A model generated the notes under the pieces. It had not been told where the DNA came from, searched no databases, and saw only the letters and a program-made list of their open reading frames with translations. Both the position numbers and the translations under genes were made by a program. 64,000 nt of DNA from Bradyrhizobium sp. AZCC 1719 (GTDB lineage: Bacteria; Pseudomonadota; Alphaproteobacteria; Rhizobiales; Xanthobacteraceae): the NCBI RefSeq assembly GCF_036924525.1, contig NZ_JAZHRU010000001.1:5547001-5611000 (forward strand), written 5' to 3'. Positions 23,909-32,831 of the stretch are shown one piece after another. The first letter of the stretch is position 1. Each line of letters begins with the position of its first letter.

Positions 23909-26900
23909 TTCGCCGGACGCACCTCGACCGAGCCGGTGCCGGTACGGCCGTAGCGCGAGGGGTTGTACATGTCCTCGACATAGGCCTGCGGCAGCACGTA
24001 TTTGCCGGGCGAGACCGCGCGCACGATATAGGCCACCGTGAACACCGACTGGTCGTCGCTCGCCCGCTCGATCGCCGCGGTGAAGCGGTCGTCGCGGAAC
24101 TCAGTATGCTCCGGCTCCTCGCCGTCCTCGATCCAGTCCAGCGTGCCGCTATCACCCGACGACACCAGGCGCGGGTTGTCGATCTCGAGACCAGCCGGCA
24201 GATAGTCGGCCACCATGATGTGCCCGCGTTCCGGCTTGGCCTCGGTGATCTTCAACACCACCGCGAAGCGATCGTTCTGCTTGGCCTTGGTGACGTCGGC
24301 GGGCTTGCCGTCGAGTGTGAAGTAATTGCGCTCGATCTTGAAGCCGCTGGAAGCTGCCGGCTCGGGGGTAACCGGCGAGCCCGAGACCGAGACCACCGCC
24401 TGCACCGGTGCATCGCCGGTATTGGTGATCTTGACCGGCTTGCCGGCCACCGCCTCGGCCTTGTAGCTGCGATAGACGGCGGCCTTGACCGGCGATCCAT
24501 CGATATCGAGTGCCAGCGTTTCCTTCGACAGCGCCCGCGCGGCCAGCACCATCCATGCATTCTCCTGCGTGGAGGTGTAGGGCGTCAGCCCGCGCGCCGC
24601 TTCGACCCGCTGAACGGCCTGCGTCAGTGTCGCCCGCGGTGCGTTGCCTTCGCTGGCGAGCGAGACCAGCGCCGCCGCGTCGCGCAGTGCCGAGCCGTAA
24701 TCGACGCGGCCGAACTCGAGCACCGGTTTTGGCGCCAGCGCATCGAGTGCCGCCGCGTAGACCCGTTCCGCCCGCGTCTTGTCGCCGACCAGCGCCAGCG
24801 CCGCGGCAAGCTGCGATTTCGCAATCGGCGTTGCGAGATTGCTCAGCTTGGTGTCGGCGAGATAGCGGAGATCGCCGATCGGCGCTGCGCCATTGCGGGC
24901 GAGCACGTAGAGGCCGTAGGCCAGATCGCGGCCGCCGTCCTTTTCCGGCTCGTTGGCATTGACCACCGAATTGCGGATGCGATCCAGCGCGTTCTTGAAC
25001 AGCACGTCCGGCACCGCAAAGCCCTTTTCGCGGGCCCGCGTCAGGAAGTCCGTCACATAGGCATCGAGCCAGGCGTCTTCGCCGCCCGCCGACCACAGGC
25101 CGAACGAGCCGTTCGAGCCCTGCCGCGCCAGCAGCCGCTCGATCGCGTCCTTGATGCGCTGGTCGACGGCGGTATCCATCGCCAGGTGCGCGCCGGCAGC
25201 GAGATCATTGACATAGAGCAGCGGCATCGCGCGGCTGGTGATCTGCTCGGAGCAGCCGTGCGGATAACGATCCAGCGCTTTCAAAATGGTCGCCGCATCG
25301 AGTGCGGTGGACAGGCCGACCGACAGCGACACGCTGCCGGTGCCCGAGACCAGGTCGGAGAACATGTCCGACGTCAGCGTCAGGCTTTCGCCTTTGGCCA
25401 GTGTCCGTATCGAGCGTCGCGCCAGCACCTGCGTCGCCGCCTTGACGTCGAGCGCATAATGCCGCGCCAAGGCCAATCCGTTCGGGCCCTTGACGTCGAC
25501 GTCGAGATTGGCGGTACCGGCGCCGCCGGCATCGAGCGCCAGCGACATCGAGGTCCGCTGCTTGGCGGCGAGTTTGACCGTCGTGGTCGGATTGCCCGTC
25601 ACCTTCACGGGTCCCGACGTCTTCACGCTGATGCTGTAGTCGCCAGGGGCGCCCTCGACATTGTCGAGGTCGAAGCTCATGGTGCCCTTGTCGCCATTGA
25701 GCAGGAAGCGCGGCAGCGTCGCCGTCAGCACGACGGGATCGCGCACCGTGACATCGATGGTGGCGCGGCCAAGCTTGGTCGCGTTCCACGCCACCGCCAT
25801 CACCCGCGCGGTGCCGGCGAATTCCGGAATGTCGAAACTGATCTCGGCGGTGCCGTCGGCGCCAACCGTGACGATGCCGGAATAGAGCGCCAGCGGCTTC
25901 TGCGTGGGCGGCGAGCCCTGCAGTTCGGCGCCGGCGGAATCGCCGCCGGTCCTGATCTGGCCGCGCGTGCCGTGCATGCCGTCGATCAACTGGCCGTAGA
26001 GGTCGCGGATTTCGGCAGTCAGGCGGCGCTGGCCGAGATAATAGTCATCGGGCGCCGGCGGCTTGTAATTGGTCAGGTTGAGAATGCCGACATCGACCGC
26101 GGCAACCACGACCTTGGCGTCCTCGCCGGGATTGAGCCCGCCAAGCTTGACCGGAATCTTCAAGCTGGTGCCGGGCCGAACCAGCGGCGGCGGCGACAGC
26201 GCGACCTGCAGCGTACGCGCCTTCTTGTCGATCCCGAACCACTTCAAGCCGATCGCCCTTCCGGGCATCCGCAACGCCGCCGCGTCCAGCGGTCGCCGCA
26301 GCGTCGCCAGCACATAGGCGCCGGTGCCCCAATCCTTGCCGACGGTCAGTTTGACCTGCTGGGTGCCTTCCTTGACGTCGACGATCTGGGTCGTCAGCAA
26401 TCGGTCGCCGAGCACGTTGACCGTCAGCTTGCCGGCCGTGCGGGCATTGACCGACACCACCATGGTATCGCCGGAGGCGTATTCCGGCTTGTCGATCGAG
26501 GTCTCCAACAAATCAGGCGTATCGGCGCTGCCGTCGGAATACCAGCCGACGTCGAACTGCACCGAGGTGATCGGGCCATCCGCCTCGTTCGATTTGACGT
26601 CCAGGCGATAGCGGCCGGGCTCCGGCGCGACCGACACCCGCGCCGCCTTGTCGGCTGTGAGCGTCAGGTCGCCATCGGCAACGCGTTTGGTGGATTTGAC
26701 CGGCTCGTATTCCCAGGACGAATGCTGCCGATACCACTGATATCGGGACTCCATCTTCAGGAGTTCGTAGCGCAGGCCGTCTCGCGACAGTTGCTTACCG
26801 TCCGGGCTGACGAAGACCACGTCGAACTCGGCCTTGTCGCCTTCAGCGACGCTCTTGTCGCCGAACAGCGGCTTGATGCCGATCAGGGCCGCGGTCGGCG

Positions 26901-29118
26901 CCACGGGGAGCACCAGCTTGCGCTCGACCGCGCGGCCGCCGGTCTCCACCATCCGGATGAAGATCTGCGCCTCCTGCGGCTGGGTCGAGGTCGGCGCCTT
27001 CGCCAGCGACACCGGGAAAGTCGCCACACCGTTGGCGTCGGCCTCAGGCAGGTTCTCGATCGGGGTGCGCTCGTTGGAAGCGGTTTCCTCGTCCTCCACG
27101 CCGAACTGATAGCCGGGATAGCCGGGCCGCCCGGAGGCTGCGGGGGCGACCAGCATGTCGCCTTCGAGCTGCAGGCCCGACGCCGGCGCACCATAAAGGA
27201 ACTTGCCAGCGACCTTCAGTTCAACCGGAGTCTCAGCCTTGATCACCTTCTCCTTGGCCGAGACGTCGAATTCGATCCGTTCGGGGATGTAGTCCTCGAC
27301 CATGAAGGTGGTCTCACCGACGGACGAGCCCTTGGGGTCGGTAAAGGCGCGCACCCGCCAGGTCCCGGTCGGGACCGCCGAATTGAGCGGCACGGCCATG
27401 GAGCGGCCGCCCGCACCCTGGTCGGGGAGCTGGGCCCGGCGGAATTCGACGCCGTCCGGCCGCTCGATCACCAGCGTCAGCGGCCCGCCGGCCATGGCGT
27501 TGCCCTGCCCGTCGCGCAGCAGCGCGGTCAGGTAGACCGTCTCGTTCGACCGGTAGACGCCGCGCTCGGCATAGACGAAGGCGTCGGCGCCGGGAGGCAC
27601 CACCCGCCCCGACACGCCGCGGTCAGTGAGATCGAAGGCATTGGCCTTCAGGCTGAGGAAGGCGTAGTCCGCCTTCTCGCTCATCACCGTCAGCAACGCC
27701 GGCGACAGCCCGCCCTCGCCGCGCGCAAGCCCCGCCTCGAAAAGGACGTGGCCGGCATCGTCGGTCTTGCGGGTGGCCAGGATCTCGTTGTTGCGCGCCA
27801 CCAGACGTACTTCGGCCCTCGATACCGCTTCGGTCGAAGCCAGCGAATTGACGAAGACATGGATGCCGTCATTGCCGGAAAACGCTGTTAGCCCCATGTC
27901 AGAGACAATGAACCATTGCGTCGCCAGAGTGCCGTCATCGTCGCTGCTGCTGCCCGGGCCCTTGGCGGCGGCCGTCATCACGTAGACGCCGGGTTGCAAA
28001 TCGCCGAGCGCCTGGTCGACCGGGAAAGCTGTCACGACATCCTGGTTCAGCGTGGAGGCGGTAGCGAGCTCGCCGGACCAGACCTTGACGCCGCGCTCGT
28101 TGCCGAGATCGGAGAGCTGATAGCTGGAGAGCGTCTTCTGAAAATCGCTGTCGACCACTGTGCTGATCAGGTTACGGTCGCCGATCCGGAACACATTGAC
28201 GTTCACCGAAGGCGTATTGACGCTGACCAGCGGAATGCCGCGCTGGCCGGTGCGCGGCAGCACATAGGCGCGGCCGGTGAAACGCACGAACGGCTTGCGG
28301 TCGCGGACGTAGACGTTGAACTCGGCCGATTTCGGCAGGCTCTCCTTCACCGTGGACGGCAGGCCGGCGCGCAGGTTGATGTTGTAGCGCTCGCCATGCT
28401 TCAGCCCGTCGACGCAGAGCTGCTTGCCCTCGCTCGTCAGCGCCGGCTTGTCGGTGCCGGCCAGCGCCACGAAGGGCGCGAAATCGACCCGCTTGGCGAG
28501 GTCTTCGGAGAACTGGAAACAGGCGCGCGGCGAGGCGCCGTCGGAATCCACGGTATAGTCGAGCAGCCGGAAGCCATGCTGGTCCCGCATCTTCTCGTAC
28601 TGGCCGCGGACCTCGGCGACCTCGCGCATATCGAGCGACAGCCGCAACGCATCGAGCGCCGGACGCCACAGCTTGCGCTCGGACATCGCCCTGCCGAGCA
28701 CGGCCAGCGCATCGGCCTCCTCGGCCTGGTTGCCGGCGCGCTGATAGGCGATGTAGGCCGCGGTCGAGGCGCGCTCGTAGAGGAAGGTCTGTTCGCTGGA
28801 ACTGACGGAGCGGATCTGGAAGATGGTCTTGGCGAGCCGCAGCCAGTTGGCGCTGTCTTCCGGCGTAGTTGCTGCGATCTGGCCGAGGATCTGCAGGCCC
28901 ACCCGGAAGTCGGCGCGCTTGAAGGCGGCGTCGGCGTCGTTGCGCAGCGTCGCGGAGGACTTGGCCACCGCCCCCGCCTCGCTCTTGATCTGGGCCTCCA
29001 GCTTGACGGCCGAATCGGCCAGCTCATCGCGCTTGAACGCCTTGTCCGCGGCCCCCGCCGCCGTCAGGCCAAGCGCCAGCGTGGCGCAAATCACTGTGGC
29101 GCGAACCAAACCGATCAT
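23905..29118 (-). CDS. Bacterial alpha-2-macroglobulin with thioester motif
   Basis: Very large periplasmic protease-trap protein, 1737 residues. The frame extends to 29238, but the ATG at 29118 has AAGGAG six bases upstream and opens the signal peptide MIGLVRATVICATLALGLTAAGA. Macroglobulin-type beta domains fill the first two thirds (for example YAERGVYRSNETVYLTALLRD). The alpha-alpha toroid domain contains the thioester CSEQ in RYPHGCSEQITSRAMP (Cys about 1289), so a covalent trap should form. Unlike E. coli YfhM, no lipobox cysteine follows the signal, so the mature protein may be soluble or anchored otherwise. The stop overlaps pbpC: the pair is thought to protect the cell when foreign proteases breach the envelope, with PbpC repairing the wall. 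A 1344-codon open frame on the other strand is a shadow. Confidence 0.95.
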   Translation of the reverse strand: MIGLVRATVICATLALGLTAAGAADKAFKRDELADSAVKLEAQIKSEAGAVAKSSATLRNDADAAFKRADFRVGLQILGQIAATTPEDSANWLRLAKTIFQIRSVSSSEQTFLYERASTAAYIAYQRAGNQAEEADALAVLGRAMSERKLWRPALDALRLSLDMREVAEVRGQYEKMRDQHGFRLLDYTVDSDGASPRACFQFSEDLAKRVDFAPFVALAGTDKPALTSEGKQLCVDGLKHGERYNINLRAGLPSTVKESLPKSAEFNVYVRDRKPFVRFTGRAYVLPRTGQRGIPLVSVNTPSVNVNVFRIGDRNLISTVVDSDFQKTLSSYQLSDLGNERGVKVWSGELATASTLNQDVVTAFPVDQALGDLQPGVYVMTAAAKGPGSSSDDDGTLATQWFIVSDMGLTAFSGNDGIHVFVNSLASTEAVSRAEVRLVARNNEILATRKTDDAGHVLFEAGLARGEGGLSPALLTVMSEKADYAFLSLKANAFDLTDRGVSGRVVPPGADAFVYAERGVYRSNETVYLTALLRDGQGNAMAGGPLTLVIERPDGVEFRRAQLPDQGAGGRSMAVPLNSAVPTGTWRVRAFTDPKGSSVGETTFMVEDYIPERIEFDVSAKEKVIKAETPVELKVAGKFLYGAPASGLQLEGDMLVAPAASGRPGYPGYQFGVEDEETASNERTPIENLPEADANGVATFPVSLAKAPTSTQPQEAQIFIRMVETGGRAVERKLVLPVAPTAALIGIKPLFGDKSVAEGDKAEFDVVFVSPDGKQLSRDGLRYELLKMESRYQWYRQHSSWEYEPVKSTKRVADGDLTLTADKAARVSVAPEPGRYRLDVKSNEADGPITSVQFDVGWYSDGSADTPDLLETSIDKPEYASGDTMVVSVNARTAGKLTVNVLGDRLLTTQIVDVKEGTQQVKLTVGKDWGTGAYVLATLRRPLDAAALRMPGRAIGLKWFGIDKKARTLQVALSPPPLVRPGTSLKIPVKLGGLNPGEDAKVVVAAVDVGILNLTNYKPPAPDDYYLGQRRLTAEIRDLYGQLIDGMHGTRGQIRTGGDSAGAELQGSPPTQKPLALYSGIVTVGADGTAEISFDIPEFAGTARVMAVAWNATKLGRATIDVTVRDPVVLTATLPRFLLNGDKGTMSFDLDNVEGAPGDYSISVKTSGPVKVTGNPTTTVKLAAKQRTSMSLALDAGGAGTANLDVDVKGPNGLALARHYALDVKAATQVLARRSIRTLAKGESLTLTSDMFSDLVSGTGSVSLSVGLSTALDAATILKALDRYPHGCSEQITSRAMPLLYVNDLAAGAHLAMDTAVDQRIKDAIERLLARQGSNGSFGLWSAGGEDAWLDAYVTDFLTRAREKGFAVPDVLFKNALDRIRNSVVNANEPEKDGGRDLAYGLYVLARNGAAPIGDLRYLADTKLSNLATPIAKSQLAAALALVGDKTRAERVYAAALDALAPKPVLEFGRVDYGSALRDAAALVSLASEGNAPRATLTQAVQRVEAARGLTPYTSTQENAWMVLAARALSKETLALDIDGSPVKAAVYRSYKAEAVAGKPVKITNTGDAPVQAVVSVSGSPVTPEPAASSGFKIERNYFTLDGKPADVTKAKQNDRFAVVLKITEAKPERGHIMVADYLPAGLEIDNPRLVSSGDSGTLDWIEDGEEPEHTEFRDDRFTAAIERASDDQSVFTVAYIVRAVSPGKYVLPQAYVEDMYNPSRYGRTGTGSVEVRPAK

Positions 29119-29426
29119 GATGGGCTCCTTGCCGCGGACAGATGCCGCGAAACGTCGAAAAATGCGCGAAAAGGTGACGGACTGATGGCGGTGGCGAAGG
29201 CTTGCGGAAGGGTCGCATGCATGGCTTAGGCAGTCCAAACGGTCGCGGGCCGTCCCATAGCAGACGGTCAGCGGGGAGGCATGTATATTGGGGCAGGCCC
29301 GAGGCTACGGCCCGCCGTCTGGCTTTGTCGCACCCTTGAGGAAATCGGTTCGACCGTCTTGGCGGGAAGGCGGATTTTTCATATTGGCAGTGCTAGAAAG
29401 GCTCAAGGCGGCGAGGCCGCCCCGAC

Positions 29427-29503
29427 GGTCCCATAGCTCAACTGGATAGAGTAACGGATTTCTACTCCGTGGGTTGCAGGTTCGAATCCTGCTGGGATCG
29501 CCA
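29427..29503 (+). tRNA. tRNA-Arg (anticodon TCT)
   Basis: A full cloverleaf can be folded. The acceptor GGTCCCA pairs with TGGGATC, followed by discriminator G and an encoded CCA (29501-29503). The D stem is GCTC/GAGT, the anticodon stem ACGGA/TCCGT with loop TTTCTAC, giving anticodon TCT. The variable loop is GGGTT and the T arm is GCAGG-TTCGAAT-CCTGC. It decodes AGA, a rare codon in high-GC genomes. It is a stand-alone gene 188 bases or more from its neighbours on the left. No direct repeat of its 3' end was seen downstream, so there is no evidence for an inserted island. Confidence 0.97.
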
Positions 29504-29618
29504 CTACCATTTCGCGCTTTTCCGCAATTTCGACTTCATTCTCGTCTCGGTTTAGATTCTCGGCTTATGATGCCGGCCAGCGATTGCTTCCGTCGCCCTG
29601 ACAAAGGATGCGGACGTC

Positions 29619-29876
29619 ATGCCAAAAAAGGGAATCACCGGCCACGACGAGTGGGTTGTCACGGAAGCGCTGGCGACGGCGCTGGTCGCACTTGAGCAGC
29701 TCGAGCCGACCCAGCAGTCGCGCCAGCAGATGGACGACATCCGGAAACTCCTGGCGGCAAATTGTCAGCCTGGGACCATCAACCTGCATCTCGCCCAGGC
29801 TAAGTGCCGGCTGAACCCCCATGCCGATCGCGCCATCATCTATCGCGAGTACGGATTTCAGGACTGGGAAGTCTGA
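29619..29876 (+). CDS. Conserved small hypothetical protein (85 residues)
   Basis: Soluble 85-residue protein with no signal peptide or membrane segment. It starts MPKKGITGHDEWVVTEALAT with AAAGGA about 12 bases upstream of the ATG, and ends HADRAIIYREYGFQDWEV. The middle is helical (TALVALEQLEPTQQSRQQMDDIRKLLAA). Codon use and a well-placed start argue that it is real. I do not recognise a family with a function. It follows the tRNA-Arg gene and is separated from the next gene by about 100 bases. Confidence 0.65.
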   Translation: MPKKGITGHDEWVVTEALATALVALEQLEPTQQSRQQMDDIRKLLAANCQPGTINLHLAQAKCRLNPHADRAIIYREYGFQDWEV

Positions 29877-29978
29877 ACGGCGAGCGTGCTACCTGCTGGA
29901 ACAAGCTCGGAGCGCTGGTGTTCTGTCGTAGGGAGAGGACCGCGACAATTCTGTGCGGAAGGCTGGGAGGATATTAGG

Positions 29979-30248
29979 ATGAAACTACCGCACGCACCCG
30001 CCGCGGCAGCTCTGACGATTTTGGCCGCGACGATCGCCCTGCCCGCGCCCGCCCGCGCTCAGACCTATGATCCCAACTATCCCGTTTGCCTGCAGGTCTA
30101 CCAAGGCTTCGTGGACTACTATTTCGAGTGCCACTATCGAACGATGGCGCAGTGTCAGGCGTCGGCATCGGGCCGCTCCGCGCAATGCGTCGTTAACCCG
30201 TACTATGCCGGGCGCGGCAAGCGCCAGAAGCGGTACCAGTCCTACTGA
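29979..30248 (+). CDS. DUF3551 family secreted small protein
   Basis: Exported protein of 89 residues. The frame opens at 29886, but the ATG at 29979 has GGGAGG upstream and starts a signal peptide (MKLPHAPAAAALTILAATIALPAPARA). The mature part has the DUF3551 pattern: YPVCLQVYQGFVDYYFECHYRTMAQCQASASGRSAQCVVNPYY, quoted in pieces by its cysteines near 42, 54, 63 and 74. Such proteins are abundant in Bradyrhizobium and close relatives and have no known role. The conserved cysteines suggest disulfides in the periplasm. Confidence 0.85.
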   Translation: MKLPHAPAAAALTILAATIALPAPARAQTYDPNYPVCLQVYQGFVDYYFECHYRTMAQCQASASGRSAQCVVNPYYAGRGKRQKRYQSY

Positions 30249-30313
30249 GAGTCGGCTCGCTTCGACGGGGCGGCGCTCGGCGTGGCTCCCGCCTCGCCGC
30301 TCCCGCCCCCTGT

Positions 30314-30589
30314 TCACCAGCCGTAGCTGCCGAGCGCCAGTGGCCTTCGTTGCGCCTTAGCCGTTCGCGTCGTGTCGGACTGCAGGCAGCGCCGGGCCGC
30401 TTCGATCTCGGCATCGCTCGCGCCCTTGCTCCGTGCCCAGTGCTCCGCGGCGGGCGCACTGTATTTCGCCACGTAGTAGCGCACGACCGGACACGAAATT
30501 CGACGCAAGACACCGGACTGGTCACTCGCAAATCCGGCGCTTGATGTACCCAGACACAGCGCCAGCACACATATCCAACGTAAGGCCAT
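30314..30589 (-). CDS. Small secreted hypothetical protein
   Basis: Exported protein of 91 residues with signal peptide MALRWICVLALCLGTSSAGFA and AGGGGA seven bases before the ATG. The mature region has two cysteines (RISCPVVRYYVAKYS and ARRCLQSD) and the pattern AAEHWARSKGASDAEIEAARRC, seen in other small periplasmic proteins of this group. The sequence SCPVVRYYVAKY resembles short alphaproteobacterial hypothetical proteins, but I cannot name a family. It is convergent with the DUF3551 gene, with 65 bases between the stops. Confidence 0.7.
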   Translation of the reverse strand: MALRWICVLALCLGTSSAGFASDQSGVLRRISCPVVRYYVAKYSAPAAEHWARSKGASDAEIEAARRCLQSDTTRTAKAQRRPLALGSYGW

Positions 30590-30848
30590 GTGATTCCCCT
30601 CTCTGTGTCAGAGGGCCATGGCTTTCAGCGACGCATCAAGCCCGATTGTGAGTTCCGTCAACGGAACGGTCGGGGCTGTGCTTAAGCCGCAACTATTGCC
30701 GTCGTGACGGCGTCGCTCCGCCCGTGAACGCGACTTTCTACGACCGTTAAAATTGATTGTTTACGAAAAAGACCGAACCTGATTGCCGCCCGGGAGGAAT
30801 ACGCTAGCCTCTGCTTGCCAGAACGAGCGTGAACCGTTGGTAGCTCAG

Positions 30849-31100
30849 ATGGAATTCGAACGCCGATCTGTCGCAAGGACGACGATTTCAAAAAGCGCGT
30901 TGCTGTTCTTTGACGCTCAGCGCGGTGTATTCACCTGCCGCGTTCAGGATGTCACGAATTCCGGGGCTGGAATTGAACTCCACGACCTCAACCTGCTGCC
31001 ACTGAATTTCGAATTGACCTTCGATAATTTTCATAACGTTCGCGAATGCCGCGTGATCTGGCGGCAAGGCGACTTCGTCGGTGTTGCGTTTCAAAACTGA
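30849..31100 (+). CDS. Second small PilZ-domain protein
   Basis: PilZ-fold protein of 83 residues. I place the start at the ATG at 30849 (MEFERRSVARTT), where the domain begins, although the frame extends to a TTG at 30783 and no good ribosome-binding site is seen. The cyclic-di-GMP motifs are RSVAR (RxxxR, about 6-10) and DVTNSG (DxTxxG, about 34-39), close to the consensus with Thr in place of Ser. The end ECRVIWRQGDFVGVAFQN is characteristic of short PilZ proteins. It stands alone, with no partner enzyme near. It is the second PilZ protein in this window. Confidence 0.8.
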   Translation: MEFERRSVARTTISKSALLFFDAQRGVFTCRVQDVTNSGAGIELHDLNLLPLNFELTFDNFHNVRECRVIWRQGDFVGVAFQN

Positions 31101-31151
31101 TCGATCTGCGGCCAGGCCGCCATAGCGCAGGACCGCAGCAGGCAAAACAGG

Positions 31152-31210
31152 CTTGAAGACAAAAGAGTCTTGAAGACAAAAGTATCTTGGAGACAAAACA
31201 GCCTTGGAGG
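31152..31210. repeat. 17-bp tandem repeat, about 3.5 copies
   Basis: Units begin at 31152 (CTTGAAGACAAAAGAGT), 31169 (CTTGAAGACAAAAGTAT) and 31186 (CTTGGAGACAAAACAGC), followed by a partial CTTGGAGG at 31203. The bases just before 31152 (CAAAACAGG) look like the end of another unit. The array lies between the PilZ gene and the next small gene and is not coding in any obvious way. Confidence 0.85.
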
Positions 31211-31342
31211 ATGGAACTAACAGCGGGGCTCCGCGTCGAATCCATGCTTCGGTTCCACTGGCACGCAAGCTAATGACGGGCGAGCTGCCTTCGCGTATCG
31301 TTTGCGCTCGGGTCGTTTGGAGTTTGCGACGGGAGTTCGAAC

Positions 31343-31612
31343 ATGTCCTGGGATCGTCCGTTCGCTCAGCCTGTGCCGCTCCCGAAGGGGCCGCCAGCGC
31401 AAACCCTGCGAGATGCCGCCGACTACATCAGGACCCTTCCTCAGCCCGAACGCGACCGTCAGGAATGGCGGCTTGCCGTCCAGATGCTTATTGATGCCGC
31501 CGAAGATCGTGGACCCGTGCTGTTCGCGCGCATGGGAATTGTCAGGGCCTTTGAGACGAGTATTGAAACGACGCTCAATGCGGAGTCCCAGGATCCCCGC
31601 CAGGCAAGCTGA
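31343..31612 (+). CDS. Conserved small hypothetical protein (Bradyrhizobium type)
   Basis: Soluble protein of 89 residues beginning MSWDRPFAQPVPLPKGPPAQ with GGGAG seven bases before the ATG. It resembles, from memory, a common Bradyrhizobium hypothetical family that starts with a WDRPF-PIPLPKG motif and continues TLRDAGDYI and GGPTMFARIGVMRA; here these are TLRDAADYI and RGPVLFARMGIVRA. The family is often scattered in many copies per genome and has no known function. A longer frame on the opposite strand (31217-31756) appears to be a shadow. Confidence 0.72.
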   Translation: MSWDRPFAQPVPLPKGPPAQTLRDAADYIRTLPQPERDRQEWRLAVQMLIDAAEDRGPVLFARMGIVRAFETSIETTLNAESQDPRQAS

Positions 31613-31788
31613 AAGAAAGCAAAGCTGAAGGGAGACCGTGACGCCGGCATCTGAGCCAAGGTCGGCGTCACACAGATGGTGCCGGAGAGCATGAAGACGC
31701 TTCAAGCCCGGCAGCTCCAAATCGAACGAGAACTCGCGCTCGCAGGCGAAGTGCAAGGCACCCCGCTGCCGAACGACCGTCGGCCTGC

Positions 31789-32112
31789 CTAGGCTACATT
31801 CCTAATTCGGAAATCATCGATCCGCTTGCCGGACTTCAATTTTGCAAGGAGCCAGCGAGGTGTCTTCCCTCGGCCTGCCCACGTCTCGGACGGCCGATCG
31901 GGATTCCGGAATTTCGGAACGACCGTTGGATACGGACGCCGCCCTGTCGATGATTTCGTGCGCTCGGCTTCGACGACGCCCTTGAGTTGCTTCAGGCGAT
32001 CTTCAAGGAGACGTTTCTCTGCAAGCAGAGTCGTTGCCAGCCTGGCGGCTACTTCTTCGTGGAGTGCCCACAGCTCATCCGTGGACATTGATTTAAAGTC
32101 TTTCCGGTTCAC
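31789..32112 (-). CDS. H-NS histone-like family DNA-binding protein
   Basis: Nucleoid-associated protein of 107 residues. The N-terminal half is a coiled coil for oligomerisation (STDELWALHEEVAARLATTLLAEKRLLEDRLKQL, quoted as its two halves). The C-terminal DNA-binding domain has the hallmark FRNPDRPSETWAGRGKTPRW. I set the start at the GTG at 32112, which has GGGGA six bases upstream. A TTG at 32124 and an ATG at 32088 are alternatives. H-NS-type proteins silence AT-rich or foreign DNA. Here it stands alone beside a 700-base stretch without a clear gene that includes AT-rich patches. Confidence 0.85.
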   Translation of the reverse strand: MNRKDFKSMSTDELWALHEEVAARLATTLLAEKRLLEDRLKQLKGVVEAERTKSSTGRRPYPTVVPKFRNPDRPSETWAGRGKTPRWLLAKLKSGKRIDDFRIRNVA

Positions 32113-32418
32113 GACCGTCCCCAATCATGATTCGATGGTTGTCATCGTTGGTTGCAAAACATGAGTAGAATAAGGCCGATTTAGAACCTCCTTCGGGCAG
32201 AAAAGTTCCATCCCCTTTGGCATCGTGACACGACACAACCATAACGGAATCTGCTCGAAGGTGCACCAAGAAGCTGCGCCAAATTTTTTCTCCGCAGGTT
32301 GCAACTGTTGATTGATTCAGACGCAGAGCCCGCGATGATTTGAAGCTAACCGCCTCTCGTTGACGGTTCCCTAATCGCGACTGCTTCGCGAGCGGCGGCT
32401 CTCTGGCAAGTCATTACA

Positions 32419-32478
32419 GATTTGCGCCGGAACGGCGGCCTTTCGGCCGGGTGAAGGGCGGTGCCCCGCCCGCAAATC
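32419..32478. ncRNA. Candidate structured RNA element 1 (three-way junction shape)
   Basis: GATTTGC (32419-32425) pairs with GCAAATC (32472-32478), enclosing two hairpins: CGGCC-TTTC-GGCCG (32436-32449) and GGGCGG-TGCC-CCGCCC (32456-32471). A third, competing hairpin is CGCCG-GAA-CGGCG (32425-32437). The strand is not determined. High GC makes chance hairpins likely, so this is a candidate only. Confidence 0.3.
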
Positions 32479-32531
32479 ATCAGGAAGCGCCGGCGGCGGC
32501 GACCATCTGTGACTTTTGTCCTGCGCGATTA

Positions 32532-32596
32532 GGGTGCCCATAATAGCCGAGCGCTCGTCTCCCTGGGGTAGGCGATAGGAGCGGCACCCGGCTATT
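32532..32596. ncRNA. Candidate structured RNA element 2 (pseudoknot-like pairing)
   Basis: Two complementary pairs cross each other. GGTGCC (32533-32538) pairs with GGCACC (32583-32588), and AATAGCCG (32542-32549) pairs with CGGCTATT (32589-32596). The order A-B-A'-B' is that of an H-type pseudoknot, or of two mutually exclusive hairpins as in a switch. It lies 50 bases after element 1. No known riboswitch consensus was recognised. Confidence 0.3.
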
Positions 32597-32831
32597 CGGG
32601 CCGCGCGGCGGTGCGGCCTGAACAGGAACTCATTTATGATTTAAAGGAACTTTAAAAAGCTATTGAATCATAACGATTTTGTCGGAACGCAAATCGCGCC
32701 GCATCAGCACCGGGCTTGCCGCGGAACCGGAACGACGGAAACGGCCATGAATAGCCCTGGCATGAGGAAACGTAACGCTCTCGACACGTTTCCCCCTGTC
32801 TTGTGAATGAACGGCCGAGCGCGGGGGCCCC

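Larger units (their letters stand above)
32113..32831. other. Gene-poor stretch with structured-RNA potential
   Basis: About 720 bases without a convincing protein gene. The two reading frames found here on either strand (32660-32923 minus, 32807-33040 plus) have no ribosome-binding site, family motif or plausible composition. The region contains compact inverted repeats at 32419-32478 and 32532-32596 (separate entries) and an AT-rich patch at 32630-32675 with TTATGATT facing AATCATAA. No tmRNA tag, RNase P signature or SRP loop was recognised. Confidence 0.5.

Noticed and set aside
23857..27891. A 1344-codon open frame on the plus strand
   Set aside because: It is antisense to the alpha-2-macroglobulin gene, with biased composition and no domain. 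High GC makes such shadow frames common.
31217..31756. 179-codon frame on the minus strand
   Set aside because: It covers a better-supported small gene on the plus strand (31343-31612), has no ribosome-binding site and no recognisable domain.
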